Assembly: GCA_964453435.1 (NCBI GenBank)
Contig: CAYVQZ010000032.1
Coordinates: 1 to 59,194, forward strand
Reading direction: 5' to 3'
DNA: 59,194 nucleotides
DNA from: CAYVQZ01 sp964453435
Lineage (GTDB): Bacteria; Abyssobacteria; SURF-5
Part shown: one piece after another, positions 44,165-53,869 of the stretch
Layout: the number at the start of each line of letters is the position of its first letter
Position numbering within the stretch: position 1 is the first letter of the stretch
Notes under the pieces: generated by a model
Database searches by the model: none
Told to the model about the DNA's origin: nothing
The model's input: the letters and a program-made list of their open reading frames with translations, nothing else
Made by a program: the position numbers and the translations under genes

Positions 44165-46894
44165 TTGGTTGAAGGGACTCTGGATGCTATTGGAAAGACA
44201 ATGAAATTCATGAATGCAACGAAAGACGAATCTGTCAATTGGCACCAACTTGAGCCGGGAGAGGTGTCGGAAAAACTTCAGTCGTCCGAAAATGGCCTCG
44301 CTTCCGAAGACGCCCATAAGCGTCTGGAGCATTACGGTCCCAACGTACTGATCGAGAAAAAACGCAAATCCTTGTGGATGATGTTTCTGGACCAGTTCAA
44401 AGATTTTATGATCCTGGTGCTGATAGCCGCCGCCGTTGTGGCTGGCATTATCGGCGAGCCTGTGGATACCATCGCCATCGTGGTGATTGTTTTGCTGAAC
44501 GCCGTGCTTGGATTCGTTCAGGAATACCGCGCCGAAAAAGCCATGGCGGCGCTGAAAAAAATGGCTGCTCCTTCGGCGACGGTCATTCGGAACGGGCGGG
44601 CCGAGTCGCTTGTTGCGGAACAGCTTGTTCCGGGAGACATGGTGATTCTGGAGGCCGGTAACGTGGCGCCGGCCGATATCCGACTGACCGAAGCCGTCCA
44701 GCTTCGAATTGATGAAGCCGCCCTCACCGGAGAGTCCGTGCCGGTCGAGAAGGACGTCGCCGCTCTTAAAGAAGCGGACCTGTCCATCGGCGACCGGAAA
44801 AACATGGCCTACAAAGGTACCCTGGTCACCTACGGCCGAGGCAAGGGACTGGTAACCGAAACCGGTATGCGAACGGAACTGGGGCGGATCGCGGCCTTAC
44901 TCCAGGAGCAGGATGAAGGGCGGACACCGCTTCAGAAACGTCTTACCACTTTCGGCCAAAAGCTTGCCTATGCTGTTCTGGCCATTTGCGCTATCGTTTT
45001 TATCACCGGCCTCTTTCGGGGAGAGCCTCCGCTTTTAATGCTTCTCACGGCGATCTCTCTGGCGGTGGCGGCAATTCCGGAAGCCCTGCCTGCCGTCATT
45101 ACCATCTCGTTGGCCCTGGGCGCCAAGAAACTGGTCAAACAGCAGGCTCTGATTCGAAAACTGCCTGCGGTTGAAACCCTGGGATCGGTCACCTATATTT
45201 GTTCAGATAAGACCGGCACCCTGACTTTGAACCGCATGACCGTGGAGAAAGTTTATGCTGCGGGGCGGTCGCAGGGGGCCGACGAACTTATGCCTCCGGA
45301 CCGGCAGGATGCCGGAAACGTTTCGGCGTTTGACAGGAACGCCTTCGACCTGCTGTTGATGGGTCTGACCCTCTGCAATGACTCGCGCATGGATGCTTCG
45401 GGCGCCCTCATCGGGGATCCGACTGAAACGGCCCTCTTCAACCTGGCCCGGGAAAAAGGATGCCTGCGGGAGAAACTTGATGAAAAATACCACAGGCTGG
45501 CCGAGATCCCCTTCGATTCTGACCGAAAACTTATGACCACATTTCATCCCTGGGAAAACAGCCGGTTCATTTCTTTCACCAAGGGTGCGGTTGAGGAAAT
45601 ACTTGCGCGCTCGAAAAAAACATATACCCATAGCGGAACGCAAGAAATCGACCGGGCGCAAGTCTTGGAAATGGCCGAACAGTTCGCCGGCGACGGCCTG
45701 AGAATACTGGGACTCGCCATGCGGGTCTGGGACACTCTTCCTGTTCCCCTGACACCCGACAATGCGGAAACCAGCTTGGTCTTCATCGGGATGGTTGGCA
45801 TGATGGACCCGCCCCGACCTGAGGCAGCGGAAGCGGTTGCCATGTGTCGGTCCGCAGGCATCCGGCCGGTGATGATCACCGGGGACCACCCGCTGACAGC
45901 CGAGGTGATTGCCAGGCGAGTCGGGATCATCCACGGGGAGGGGAAAGCCGTCATGAGCGGCCGGGAACTCGCGCAACTTCCTCTCGAGGAGTTCGAAGCC
46001 AGAGTAGAACAGATAGGGGCTTATGCCCGGGTCGCTCCGGAGCAGAAGCTCAAGATCGTTAAGGCCCTCCAGGATAAGGGGCATTTCGTCGCCATGACCG
46101 GTGACGGGGTCAACGATGCCCCGGCGCTGAAACGAGCCGACATCGGGGTGGCCATGGGCATTACCGGCACCGATGTGTCCAAGGAAGCCTCCCACATGAT
46201 TTTGCTGGACGACAACTTTGCCACCATTGTCAGGGCCGTCCGCGAAGGTCGGCGCATCTTCGACAACATACGCAAGTTCATCAAATACACCATGACCAGC
46301 AATTCCGGCGAGATAGTCACGATTTTCCTGGCACCCTTCCTCGGTCTGCCCATTCCTCTGTTGCCGATACACATCCTGTGGATCAACCTGGTCACTGACG
46401 GCGTGCCCGGCCTGGCCCTGACCGCCGAGCCGGGAGAAAAAGACATTATGAACCGTCCCCCCAGGGATCCGAAAGAAAGCATTTTTGCCAAAGGTCTCGG
46501 CGGCCACATCGTCTGGGTGGGGCTGCTCATGGGCGCCGTTTCTATCATGACCCAGGCCTTGTTCATCGACAGCAGCCAGACACACTGGCAAACCATGGTC
46601 TTTACAGTCCTTTGTTTAAGCCAGATGGGACATGTGCTTGCCGTCCGGTCTGAGCAAGAGTCTTTTTTCACGCAGGGAGCCTTATCCAACAAACCGCTTC
46701 TCGGGGCCGTCTTGCTGACCTTCGGCCTTCAAATGGCCACCATCTATGTCCCGTTTTTGAACCCGATTTTCAAAACCGAACCGCTTACAGCGGGAGAACT
46801 TTCCGTAACGCTCCTGCTGTCGACTTCTGTATTTCTGGCGGTGGAGATTGAAAAAACAATCAAGAGGTCGAGAAATAATACGTCATATGTGTGA
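44165..46894 (+). CDS. P2A-type calcium/cation-transporting ATPase
   Basis: 909 residues with a TTG start that has AAGGAG at 9 bases; an ATG at 44201 is an alternative with a poor site. Domains in order: cation ATPase N-terminal domain (WHQLEPGEVSEKL), A-domain with AALTGESVPVEKD, phosphorylation site CSDKTGTLTLNRMT near residue 350, and P-domain TGDGVNDAPALKRADIGVAMG near 640. Ten membrane helices are expected; the M4 segment reads VAAIPEALPAVITISLALGA, matching the PEGLP-type motif of SERCA/PMCA pumps with Ala for Gly. It exports Ca2+ (or Mn2+) using ATP. It stands alone between toxin-antitoxin sequences. Confidence 0.93.
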   Translation: MVEGTLDAIGKTMKFMNATKDESVNWHQLEPGEVSEKLQSSENGLASEDAHKRLEHYGPNVLIEKKRKSLWMMFLDQFKDFMILVLIAAAVVAGIIGEPVDTIAIVVIVLLNAVLGFVQEYRAEKAMAALKKMAAPSATVIRNGRAESLVAEQLVPGDMVILEAGNVAPADIRLTEAVQLRIDEAALTGESVPVEKDVAALKEADLSIGDRKNMAYKGTLVTYGRGKGLVTETGMRTELGRIAALLQEQDEGRTPLQKRLTTFGQKLAYAVLAICAIVFITGLFRGEPPLLMLLTAISLAVAAIPEALPAVITISLALGAKKLVKQQALIRKLPAVETLGSVTYICSDKTGTLTLNRMTVEKVYAAGRSQGADELMPPDRQDAGNVSAFDRNAFDLLLMGLTLCNDSRMDASGALIGDPTETALFNLAREKGCLREKLDEKYHRLAEIPFDSDRKLMTTFHPWENSRFISFTKGAVEEILARSKKTYTHSGTQEIDRAQVLEMAEQFAGDGLRILGLAMRVWDTLPVPLTPDNAETSLVFIGMVGMMDPPRPEAAEAVAMCRSAGIRPVMITGDHPLTAEVIARRVGIIHGEGKAVMSGRELAQLPLEEFEARVEQIGAYARVAPEQKLKIVKALQDKGHFVAMTGDGVNDAPALKRADIGVAMGITGTDVSKEASHMILLDDNFATIVRAVREGRRIFDNIRKFIKYTMTSNSGEIVTIFLAPFLGLPIPLLPIHILWINLVTDGVPGLALTAEPGEKDIMNRPPRDPKESIFAKGLGGHIVWVGLLMGAVSIMTQALFIDSSQTHWQTMVFTVLCLSQMGHVLAVRSEQESFFTQGALSNKPLLGAVLLTFGLQMATIYVPFLNPIFKTEPLTAGELSVTLLLSTSVFLAVEIEKTIKRSRNNTSYV

Positions 46895-46951
46895 CGGTTC
46901 GGGGAAAAGCGACCCAACGACGCTGCATGCCGGGCCGACGGACACGGGATC

Positions 46952-47093
46952 TCCAAATCGGAAAGGAAAATGCCATGGGCATTGACGAATCGTTGGTCAA
47001 AGAGATCGTCCGCCGAATCCTCTCCGTTAGTCCATCGGGGATTGGACTTCGCGAGGACCCATGATCCTGTGGCCATTTTCAAGTTAGTGCAGG
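46952..47093 (+). pseudogene. deleted copy of the HEPN/MNT cassette
   Basis: 46952-47025 matches 53852-53925, covering the leader and the small gene upstream of the MNT gene (here MGIDESLVKEIVRRILSVS). Then, after a deletion of about 550 bases relative to the intact cassette, 47035-47083 matches 54471-54521 inside the HEPN gene (LDFARTHDPVAIFKLVQ against VDFARTHDLVVLFNLAQ). The nucleotidyltransferase is gone completely. The remaining frame from ATG 46975 stops at 47064. Confidence 0.7.
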
Positions 47094-47162
47094 CGATCAG
47101 CGGCAATCCTGCGACGCAACCGCCAAGGACCGCTCATAAATGACGAAGGAGGTAAGCATATC

Positions 47163-47693
47163 ATGGAGAAAACTATATCGGGTGTCACAATTGAATGTGT
47201 CAAGGGCGATATCGCCTCGCAAACAGGAATCACCGCTGTTGTTAACGCCGCGAACGCCCAACTTATGATGGGCGGAGGTGTGGCGGGCGCGCTTCACCGT
47301 GCCGCTGGGCCGGGGCTTGCCGAGGAATGTCGTCCATTAGCGCCCATTGAACCGGGAGAAGCGGTGATTACGAGCGGACACAATCTGCCCAACCAGTTTG
47401 TCATTCACTGCCTGGGGCCTGTTTACGGCGTGGATAAACCGGAAGATGAGCTCCTTGCGAACTGTTATCGCAACGCGTTACAGCTCGCCGAAGAACATGA
47501 GATAGAATCGGTTGCGTTTCCGGCCATCTCCACCGGCGCGTTCGGCTATCCCGCGCACGACGCGACCGAAGTGGCATTCAAAACCATCATGGATATCGTT
47601 CCGAACCTGAAATTCGTCAAGAGGATTCGATTCGTGCTCCACAGCGACAGGGATTTGCAAATTCACGAAAAAGTCCTCGAAATGAAAACCTGA
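47163..47693 (+). CDS. macrodomain ADP-ribose hydrolase
   Basis: 176 residues. A single macrodomain: TAVVNAANAQLMMGGGVAGALHRAAG holds the catalytic-loop Asn-Ala-Asn and the Gly-rich ADP-ribose loop, VIHCLGPVYGVDKPEDELLANCYRNAL and FPAISTGAFGYPAHDATEVAF complete the pocket. It is of the YmdB/MacroD type that removes ADP-ribose from proteins or deacetylates O-acetyl-ADP-ribose. A good AAGGAGG lies upstream. It is about 5.6 kb from the ADP-ribosylglycohydrolase in the same island. Confidence 0.93.
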   Translation: MEKTISGVTIECVKGDIASQTGITAVVNAANAQLMMGGGVAGALHRAAGPGLAEECRPLAPIEPGEAVITSGHNLPNQFVIHCLGPVYGVDKPEDELLANCYRNALQLAEEHEIESVAFPAISTGAFGYPAHDATEVAFKTIMDIVPNLKFVKRIRFVLHSDRDLQIHEKVLEMKT

Positions 47694-47755
47694 AAGAATG
47701 GAATCGAACGAGCACATTGAGAGCACACGCTGATTGCGATACGCACACAAGCGAT

Positions 47756-48376
47756 ATGGCATGCCCCTTATGTCACAATTCGGGAGATACAGTTTCGGGG
47801 ACTACATTCCACCTATGCGGCGAATGTCGCGGGCTCTACCGTCATGTCCGGTACCGGCCAAGCATTGAGGAAGAAAAAGCAAGGTATGAAACCCATAACA
47901 ACGATGTAAATGACCCGGCGTATCAGCTGTTCGTGTCGCCCATCGTTTCTTCCGTGCTGAGGGATTTTACAACGAATCACTCGGGGCTGGATTTCGGCGC
48001 CGGTACCGGGCCGGTGATATCGAAGCTTTTGCATGAACATCGCTTCAATATTGTTCAATACGACCCCTTTTTCCACAACCAACCGGCATTACTTGAGGAT
48101 ACATACGACTATATCGTTTGTTGCGAAGTGATTGAGCATTTTTATTCACCTGACAAAGAATTTGCGCTGCTCAAGCGTCTCCTGAATCCGCAGGGACGGC
48201 TCTATTGCATGACTCACCTCTACAGCCCGGGAATAGACTTCGTCAACTGGTACTACATAAAAGACCCTACTCATGTATTCATATATCAATCGGCAACCAT
48301 GGAATGGATCAGACACGAACATGCGTTTTCTTCTTGCACCATACAGGACAGGCTGGTCACCCTGGTGAATCCATAA
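47756..48376 (+). CDS. zinc-ribbon class I methyltransferase
   Basis: 206 residues from ATG 47756, where the conserved sequence begins; a TTG at 47717 would add 13 residues and neither has a strong ribosome site. The N-terminus is a zinc ribbon (MACPLCHNSG...FHLCGECRGLY). The methyltransferase core has motif I HSGLDFGAGTGPVISKLL and a Methyltransf_23-type segment CCEVIEHFYSPDKEFALLKRLLNPQGRLYCMTHLY. Such proteins often methylate sugars or small molecules. The target is unknown. It follows the macrodomain gene by about 60 bases. Confidence 0.8.
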   Translation: MACPLCHNSGDTVSGTTFHLCGECRGLYRHVRYRPSIEEEKARYETHNNDVNDPAYQLFVSPIVSSVLRDFTTNHSGLDFGAGTGPVISKLLHEHRFNIVQYDPFFHNQPALLEDTYDYIVCCEVIEHFYSPDKEFALLKRLLNPQGRLYCMTHLYSPGIDFVNWYYIKDPTHVFIYQSATMEWIRHEHAFSSCTIQDRLVTLVNP

Positions 48377-48626
48377 TGATTGTCTTAGCGCCGAAGCGAG
48401 TGCTTGCTTTGCTCGGCGTCCGGATATGACGCTCCCAGTAGCGTAACACGGCGTTTTCCCGTAACTGCCCAAACTAAAGGCACTTACCGCAAAAACACAT
48501 CGGGAAGCTTGAGAAGATTCAGATACTGGGTCACTCGGTCCCAGCTTATTCCCATACCGCCTGGCCAAGTCAGCTTGGTTGTTAGCCGTTCCCTCAAATT
48601 CTGAATGACACGGCACAAATGCGCAG
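48377..48626. other. convergent intergenic region
   Basis: No gene. Holds a partial copy (48498-48515) of the 30-base repeat seen beside the Phd/PIN cassette and an imperfect GC-rich hairpin near 48387-48418. The genes on both sides end here. Confidence 0.4.
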
Positions 48627-51600
48627 TTATTTGAGCTTAACCGGAACGACCTCGGGCTTCTTGCCGGCGAGGAGACCTTTTCTTAAAACCTTAACCTCTA
48701 TCACGTCGCCTTTCTTGTGGTCAAAAAGCGCTATCTTCACGTCGGCGACCGACTCAACCTCGAGGCCGTCGACTGCCAGCAACACGTCGCTTTTTTTTAA
48801 ATCCGCCGCCTCCGCCGACGTTCCGGACTGGACCTCGACTATTTCCACCCCGCCTTCGGTTTCCTTGAGAATCACGCCAAGCTTCGGCGACTGTGGCGGG
48901 TCGAGCCGCTCGGGGAACAGCACATAGTCGGCTATTCCATCCTCGAGAGTTTCGATGCTGGAATTTATGAGCGTTGCATAGTTCTTCCCGTTGAGCCTGT
49001 GCAGTCTTTGCGGGATGCCATATCCCCGTTCGATATGCCCCACGCCGGCCAGAACCACCAACTGGTGATCAGGGTTGTCTTTCAAAAAATCGTCCGCCGT
49101 GTGCGCCATGGTTTCATCCCAAAGTATCTGGGACTGGTAGAAATTTTCGAAAAGCTTCTTTTCGCCACCACTCTCATGCAGCTTGAATACTTCCTTCAGT
49201 TTTCTTCTATAATCTGCGTTTGTCATGTCCATGTTGTAGGGTATCTTTTCCCTCTCCTTCTGCGAAAGGGCGTCGAGACCGCCGGATGAAACTTTGTCAA
49301 TGATGTCCGCGTCGATGTTCAGGGCCAAAACTCTTATATGATGCGCTTTCGCATAATCCAGAATCTCGCGGTAGAGGTGGAAGTTGAATTTCCATCGCTC
49401 GAAATACTTCGAGGCCTTCAAAAACTCCTTCTCGGTTATCTTTCCCCCAATGTATTGGTCGAGGGCTTCCTGAAAAGGCCTCTGGAACATTTCCATCCCG
49501 ATTGCGAATTTGCGGTCCCGCTCGTTGAGGGCTCGTATCACCTCAAGCTGAACGCGATGGTCCTCGTAGTTGGTGTGTGACTCACCGATGTATATAATGT
49601 CCTTGTTTATGAGCTTCGTAATGACCTCATCAAGACTGAGCGCGCTTTGCGGTCTCACAGCCGATACGTTGTGCTCAAGGTTTGTCCTCATCCCGGTTTC
49701 GGAATCTGCAATACGCTTTTCGACATTTCTTCCGTTATGGAATCTGAGGTATGAGTACTTGCCGTAGTGGATTATCTTTCTCGCCGCGGCTTCCGATTCC
49801 TCTCTGCCGGATGCGACTGAAACCGCAAGGACCTTATCGGGATTCAAGGGGTTCTCCACCACGGTCATCTCAAAACCTTCATCGATTTCTCCCACGGGCG
49901 CTCTCCCAAAAAGCCTTCTGTGAACCGGCCCATCCGCGCCCAGCAAGACTACGCTTGAGGAGATGAGGTCCTGGTCTTTTACCTTGTTGTCCAAAATCAC
50001 ATTGAAGCCCTTGTTTTCCAAAAGACTCGTTAAGGGCATGTAGCGCTCTCTATCGTCTTCGGGCAGCGCGACAAGTCTCTTTTCATCGCCCAGCAGCCTG
50101 GAAATTGCAGGTGGAAACTCATTCGGCCAAAGCTTCCTCATCAGGTCATAATCCGGGTCCAGCGCTATCCACCGAGGCGTCCCATTGACAGCCGCCTCAA
50201 AGGACTTCTCTTTCTCTTTGATATCAAGCATCTCAGTGTGCTCGCCCCTGTCGGTGAATATCTTCATTTTGACTTTCAGACTGTACGGTTCGTCGTCCTG
50301 CCTGAGCCTGAAAAAGACCTTGGGGACACCGTCAAGATAGAGCACTCTCGGCTCCACCACAGAGAGACGAGGTATGTCGGAGCGCGTAAGCCACTGGTCA
50401 AAGAAATCGTCAAGATTGATTTCCGACGTTCTTTCAAAGGTCTTCCTTAAATCATCCCATGACGCTCTTTTGAATGCGTTTTCTCCTATAAAAAGCGTCA
50501 AGGTCCTAAAGAAGATTTCTTCGCCCACGAGGCTTTTAAGCATATGGAACACCATCGCTCCCTTTCCGTAGCCAACGGCTTTCGTGGCCGGGTCCACCCT
50601 TCCCGCAAATTCCTCGAGTGGTATGGCGTTTTCCGCATTCACATAGCTCTGGTAATCAATGAGAATCTGTTTCCTGTAGAGATTGCCCTCGCCTTCCTGC
50701 ACCTTATACAGGTGGTCCGCAAGATAAGTGGCTAGCCCTTCCAACCAGTTTCCGGCCTCACGATCAGCGTAGACGGAGTTTCCAAACCATTGGTGAACTA
50801 TCTCGTGGCCGAGAGAGGTTTTTACAATAAATGGAAGGCGCACCACGTCGCGTCCGAGCAACGTAAATGTGGGCATTGAGAATCCGGTGGGAACGAAGTT
50901 CTCTACAATCGAGAACCGTTTAAACGGATATTTTCCGAGCATTTCCTCATACATTTCCAGGTAACGCTTCGAATATTCAATGTATGTATCGGCCAATCGG
51001 GCGTCATCATCAAAGAAATACGCGTAGACCGGGATGTCTCCGCTAACATCGGCTTTGACTGTGTACCTCCCGGCGACGAGTGTCATGCCTTCCGAAGGAT
51101 GTGGAAAGCGAAATGAAAACTCCTTTCCTTCAAGCGTATCTTTCTCCGTGATCACGTCGGCTTCTGAGATCGCTGTGAAGCCTCGAGGTACCTTTGCGGT
51201 TAAACGATAATAGGCAAGTTCTCCTATCTGCGGATACCATCCGCCCGTGAGTGAAATTCCCTCCGTCGAGATTACGCTTCCAACAACTCCTATATTTTCA
51301 ACATCGACCGTTGCTCCTTCAAAGACCTTATCGTAGTTCACCCGAAGCGCTCCCTTTCCGGAAACAACGAACTGCTCCTTCTTGTTGATGGCGCCAGTGT
51401 CTAAGACTTTTCCGTTCAAGCTGGCTTTCCGGACACGAAGCCCACCATTGTGGATTATCCATTCTTTTTTTGAAGGCAAGGTAATTACTGCCTCGCCCCG
51501 GAGAAGGCTCTCCTCCATCGCAAAGGAAACCGAAAGCTCGTAACCCGGAATCCGGTCATCTCGCGCATAAGCGCTTGCTGTGATGAGAAGAAAAAGAAAA

Positions 51601-51671
51601 GGAATAATCAGCGTCATACGAGCGAAGCTGTTCATCATTGACCTCAGTTGCAGTCCCAAGGACCCACTCAT
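48627..51671 (-). CDS. secreted M1-type peptidase / ChaN-like / PDZ fusion protein
   Basis: About 1014 residues from ATG 51671, which has AAGGAGG five bases upstream. A signal sequence (MTLIIPFLFLLITASAYA) predicts export. Residues 30-480 are an M1 metallopeptidase with zinc motif HEIVHQWFGN and downstream Glu in NWLEGLATYL, 18 residues later as in gluzincins. Residues about 640-930 match the ChaN/DUF399 haem- or iron-uptake family (IYIGESHTNYEDHR, AIGMEMFQRPFQEALDQYI, VVLAGVGHIERGYGIPQRL). The last 85 residues are a PDZ domain (PKLGVILKETEGGVEIVEV, DVLLAVDGLEVESVADV). I know the three parts separately, not this order as a named protein. Confidence 0.83.
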   Translation of the reverse strand: MSGSLGLQLRSMMNSFARMTLIIPFLFLLITASAYARDDRIPGYELSVSFAMEESLLRGEAVITLPSKKEWIIHNGGLRVRKASLNGKVLDTGAINKKEQFVVSGKGALRVNYDKVFEGATVDVENIGVVGSVISTEGISLTGGWYPQIGELAYYRLTAKVPRGFTAISEADVITEKDTLEGKEFSFRFPHPSEGMTLVAGRYTVKADVSGDIPVYAYFFDDDARLADTYIEYSKRYLEMYEEMLGKYPFKRFSIVENFVPTGFSMPTFTLLGRDVVRLPFIVKTSLGHEIVHQWFGNSVYADREAGNWLEGLATYLADHLYKVQEGEGNLYRKQILIDYQSYVNAENAIPLEEFAGRVDPATKAVGYGKGAMVFHMLKSLVGEEIFFRTLTLFIGENAFKRASWDDLRKTFERTSEINLDDFFDQWLTRSDIPRLSVVEPRVLYLDGVPKVFFRLRQDDEPYSLKVKMKIFTDRGEHTEMLDIKEKEKSFEAAVNGTPRWIALDPDYDLMRKLWPNEFPPAISRLLGDEKRLVALPEDDRERYMPLTSLLENKGFNVILDNKVKDQDLISSSVVLLGADGPVHRRLFGRAPVGEIDEGFEMTVVENPLNPDKVLAVSVASGREESEAAARKIIHYGKYSYLRFHNGRNVEKRIADSETGMRTNLEHNVSAVRPQSALSLDEVITKLINKDIIYIGESHTNYEDHRVQLEVIRALNERDRKFAIGMEMFQRPFQEALDQYIGGKITEKEFLKASKYFERWKFNFHLYREILDYAKAHHIRVLALNIDADIIDKVSSGGLDALSQKEREKIPYNMDMTNADYRRKLKEVFKLHESGGEKKLFENFYQSQILWDETMAHTADDFLKDNPDHQLVVLAGVGHIERGYGIPQRLHRLNGKNYATLINSSIETLEDGIADYVLFPERLDPPQSPKLGVILKETEGGVEIVEVQSGTSAEAADLKKSDVLLAVDGLEVESVADVKIALFDHKKGDVIEVKVLRKGLLAGKKPEVVPVKLK

Positions 51672-51990
51672 CGCGTCCTCCTTCATTGCGGGCGATCGAT
51701 TCTTTTACAAGCTTGACGGGACCGCGAGAACCTGTTCTCGGGTCGCTGTCTTGTCCTTGAAATCCTGGTCCAAGAGGTCCATCGTGGCCACGTTATCAAT
51801 TCAATCCTTTGGTTCAGCATGCGATAGCACTCCCCCATCCGCCCATTCAAATGTCGGTCTCAGAGAGTTACGTTTTTCGATTCTTCGCTGATTTTAGCTT
51901 TCCGACCGCAGCTTTGTTGTTCACGCAAAATGGATATCGAGACCGTGCGCACAGAATTATGCGCTGAGTTCAGGTTCGTGGAGCCGCACG
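51672..51990. other. intergenic between peptidase fusion and oxidase
   Basis: About 320 bases. No gene recognised; the sequence upstream of the peptidase gene should hold its promoter but no clear pair of hexamers stands out. Confidence 0.4.
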
Positions 51991-53124
51991 TCAATGCTTG
52001 GCGAATCGAGCAGGGGAAAACAGGTTCGCGTCGATGAGGCTCGTGCGACTGTCGATGAGCAGGTCGGCGGCTAGTTGGCCGGCCGCGGGGCTTGTCTCGA
52101 TGCCGCTCCCTCCCTGACCCGCCAGCCAGAAGAACCCTTTGACCAATGGGTCCTCGCCTATTACGTAAGATTGGTCCGGCGCGAATGTCCTCAGGCCGGC
52201 CCATTTCTGGTGTAGCGATCTGGGAACAAGACGAGGCGCAACCGCTTCCAGCCTGTCAATCGTATGAGCGACGACCAATTCATCCGGCCGGGCGTCACAG
52301 GGTTCAACGGGGTCTTCATCCATTGGGCTTGCGAGCAAACCGCCCGATTCCGGTTTGAAGAAAAGCTTGTGAGTGTAATCCAACACCATTGGCCATCGGG
52401 TTACGTCGAGTCCATCCGGAGCTGCGAATGTTATCGCGGTCCGACGATAGGGAGTCAGTTCAATCTGCGTGGCGCCGGCGAGTTGTCCGATGATGCCGGC
52501 CCACGCGCCGGCCGCGTTGACGACCCACCGCCCCATGAACTCCCCTTCATTCGTCATGAGCCCGCGGCATCGACCTCGCTCAACGTTAATATCGTGAACC
52601 TCTACCCCGCAGCGAAGTTCAGCTCCCTCATGCCGCGCATGGCGGAGATAGCCCCACAGCAGCTCATGAACATCAATGTGACCGTCCTCGGACAGGAAAA
52701 CGGCGCCGTCGAAATGGGCGTCGGAAACCACCGGGATTCGTTCGATAGCCTGTGAGGGAGTCAGCAGTTCCAGAGAGACCCCCATCTGTCGGAAAGTGGG
52801 AGCGATTCCCTCTATCATGCTCCAATCATCGCCCTGAAACATCGCCATGATTCCGGACCGTTCCAACAGAGGGCTTTGGCTGAAGCCTTCAGGGGGATTG
52901 CGGAGAAAATCCGCAGCCAGAATCGTCAATTGTAGTACCGACGGGACGAAGTCCAGCTCTATAAGCACAGCGGCGCTGCGGCCTGTCGAGTGATAGCCCG
53001 GCTGTTCCTCACGCTCGAGAATTATGATATCTGTTAATCCCCGTCGGGAAAGGAAGTACGCAAGGGAGGCGCCCGCGATGCCGCACCCCACGATGATGAC
53101 TTCAGCGCTGTTTCCTCTATCCAT
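51991..53124 (-). CDS. FAD-dependent glycine/D-amino-acid oxidase family protein
   Basis: 377 residues, the usual DAO length. The FAD-binding Rossmann motif VIIVGCGIAGASLAYFLSRRG is at residue 9, followed by the acidic strand end IIILEREEQPGYHSTGRSAA, where GYHSTGRSAA is the flavin-contacting loop. The C-terminus has the second FAD contact FFWLAGQGGSGIETSPAAGQ. It oxidises an amine or amino acid to an imine and passes electrons to oxygen or a carrier. The substrate cannot be told. It is isolated, with intergenic DNA on both sides. Confidence 0.9.
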   Translation of the reverse strand: MDRGNSAEVIIVGCGIAGASLAYFLSRRGLTDIIILEREEQPGYHSTGRSAAVLIELDFVPSVLQLTILAADFLRNPPEGFSQSPLLERSGIMAMFQGDDWSMIEGIAPTFRQMGVSLELLTPSQAIERIPVVSDAHFDGAVFLSEDGHIDVHELLWGYLRHARHEGAELRCGVEVHDINVERGRCRGLMTNEGEFMGRWVVNAAGAWAGIIGQLAGATQIELTPYRRTAITFAAPDGLDVTRWPMVLDYTHKLFFKPESGGLLASPMDEDPVEPCDARPDELVVAHTIDRLEAVAPRLVPRSLHQKWAGLRTFAPDQSYVIGEDPLVKGFFWLAGQGGSGIETSPAAGQLAADLLIDSRTSLIDANLFSPARFAKH

Positions 53125-53767
53125 TTTCCCACCTTTGATTTGCTGTTTGCCGCAGTCGGGTCTTATCTTCGCGATTCAAACCAAGTAACCCGTAACTTCG
53201 TACTATAATATCATTTTTTAGAACTCCAAAGGCGCACAAGGTTTCAGGTCTCGACGGAGGCGGTGGCATGCGGATTTCCATCCTGTCGACAGCGAACCCT
53301 CAGACTCGGCGGAATATTGGCGGAATATTGAATGAGGCTTCACTTCAGGCAATTTGTGTGAATTGGCCACTCTAGACAGAAAGGCTCATGCAGGCGGGAA
53401 CAACGTCGCTTTTCTTCAGGATTACACTTTTCTCTACCGTCGCCCAGTTTAACTTCTCCCATCCGAACCTCCGAATATCGCTTTCAGCCAGCGCAAAATA
53501 CCTACTCAACTCTTCACCGGTATCCTTGCCACAATCTTCCAATTAGCCAGCAGAGAAGCCCATCTCAAACGTTGGCCCCCAGCCAAGAAAGAAGCGCTCG
53601 TATCCGGTGATAAGACAGAGTCGAAAAGCGTTTCAAAATCCCAGGAAAAAGTGACCTCCTGCTTCGAGCGGAGTCGAGAGGTCTGTCTTGAGCTCGCCTT
53701 AAGCTTTTCGAAGAGAGTTCAACACGGGGGTTTCTATCGTGCAATTTGGGACTCTTTCGTCTTAAGT
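53125..53767. other. intergenic, low gene content
   Basis: About 640 bases without a supported gene. There is a short tandem (ggcggaatatt twice near 53308-53328) and a degraded relative of the cttcgactccgctcgaag-type dispersed repeat near 53663-53700. The sequence at 53720-53767 borders the direct repeat before the HEPN/MNT cassette. Confidence 0.45.
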
Positions 53768-53805
53768 CTTCCGAACCGCCTTGTGCGACAACCCGATGCT
53801 CGTGT
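53768..53805 (+). repeat. left direct repeat flanking the HEPN/MNT cassette
   Basis: 38 bases matching 54882-54919 at 32 positions, including an identical 16-base core cttgtgcgacaacccg. Together the two copies bracket the leader peptide, MNT and HEPN genes. Confidence 0.6.
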
Positions 53806-53810
53806 ATAAT
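53781..53810 (+). promoter_or_regulatory. candidate promoter of the HEPN/MNT cassette
   Basis: TTGTGC (53781-53786), 18-base spacer, perfect TATAAT (53805-53810). It lies partly in the direct repeat; the right copy has lost the TATAAT. Confidence 0.45.
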
Positions 53811-53869
53811 TTTAATGAAGCCGTTTGCGCGTTGCGAGCAGCATGCAAGTTTTCCAAACCGGAAAGGAA

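Noticed and set aside
45203..46591. 462-residue minus-strand frame opposite the P-type ATPase
   Set aside because: Antisense shadow; the ATPase frame has every catalytic motif.
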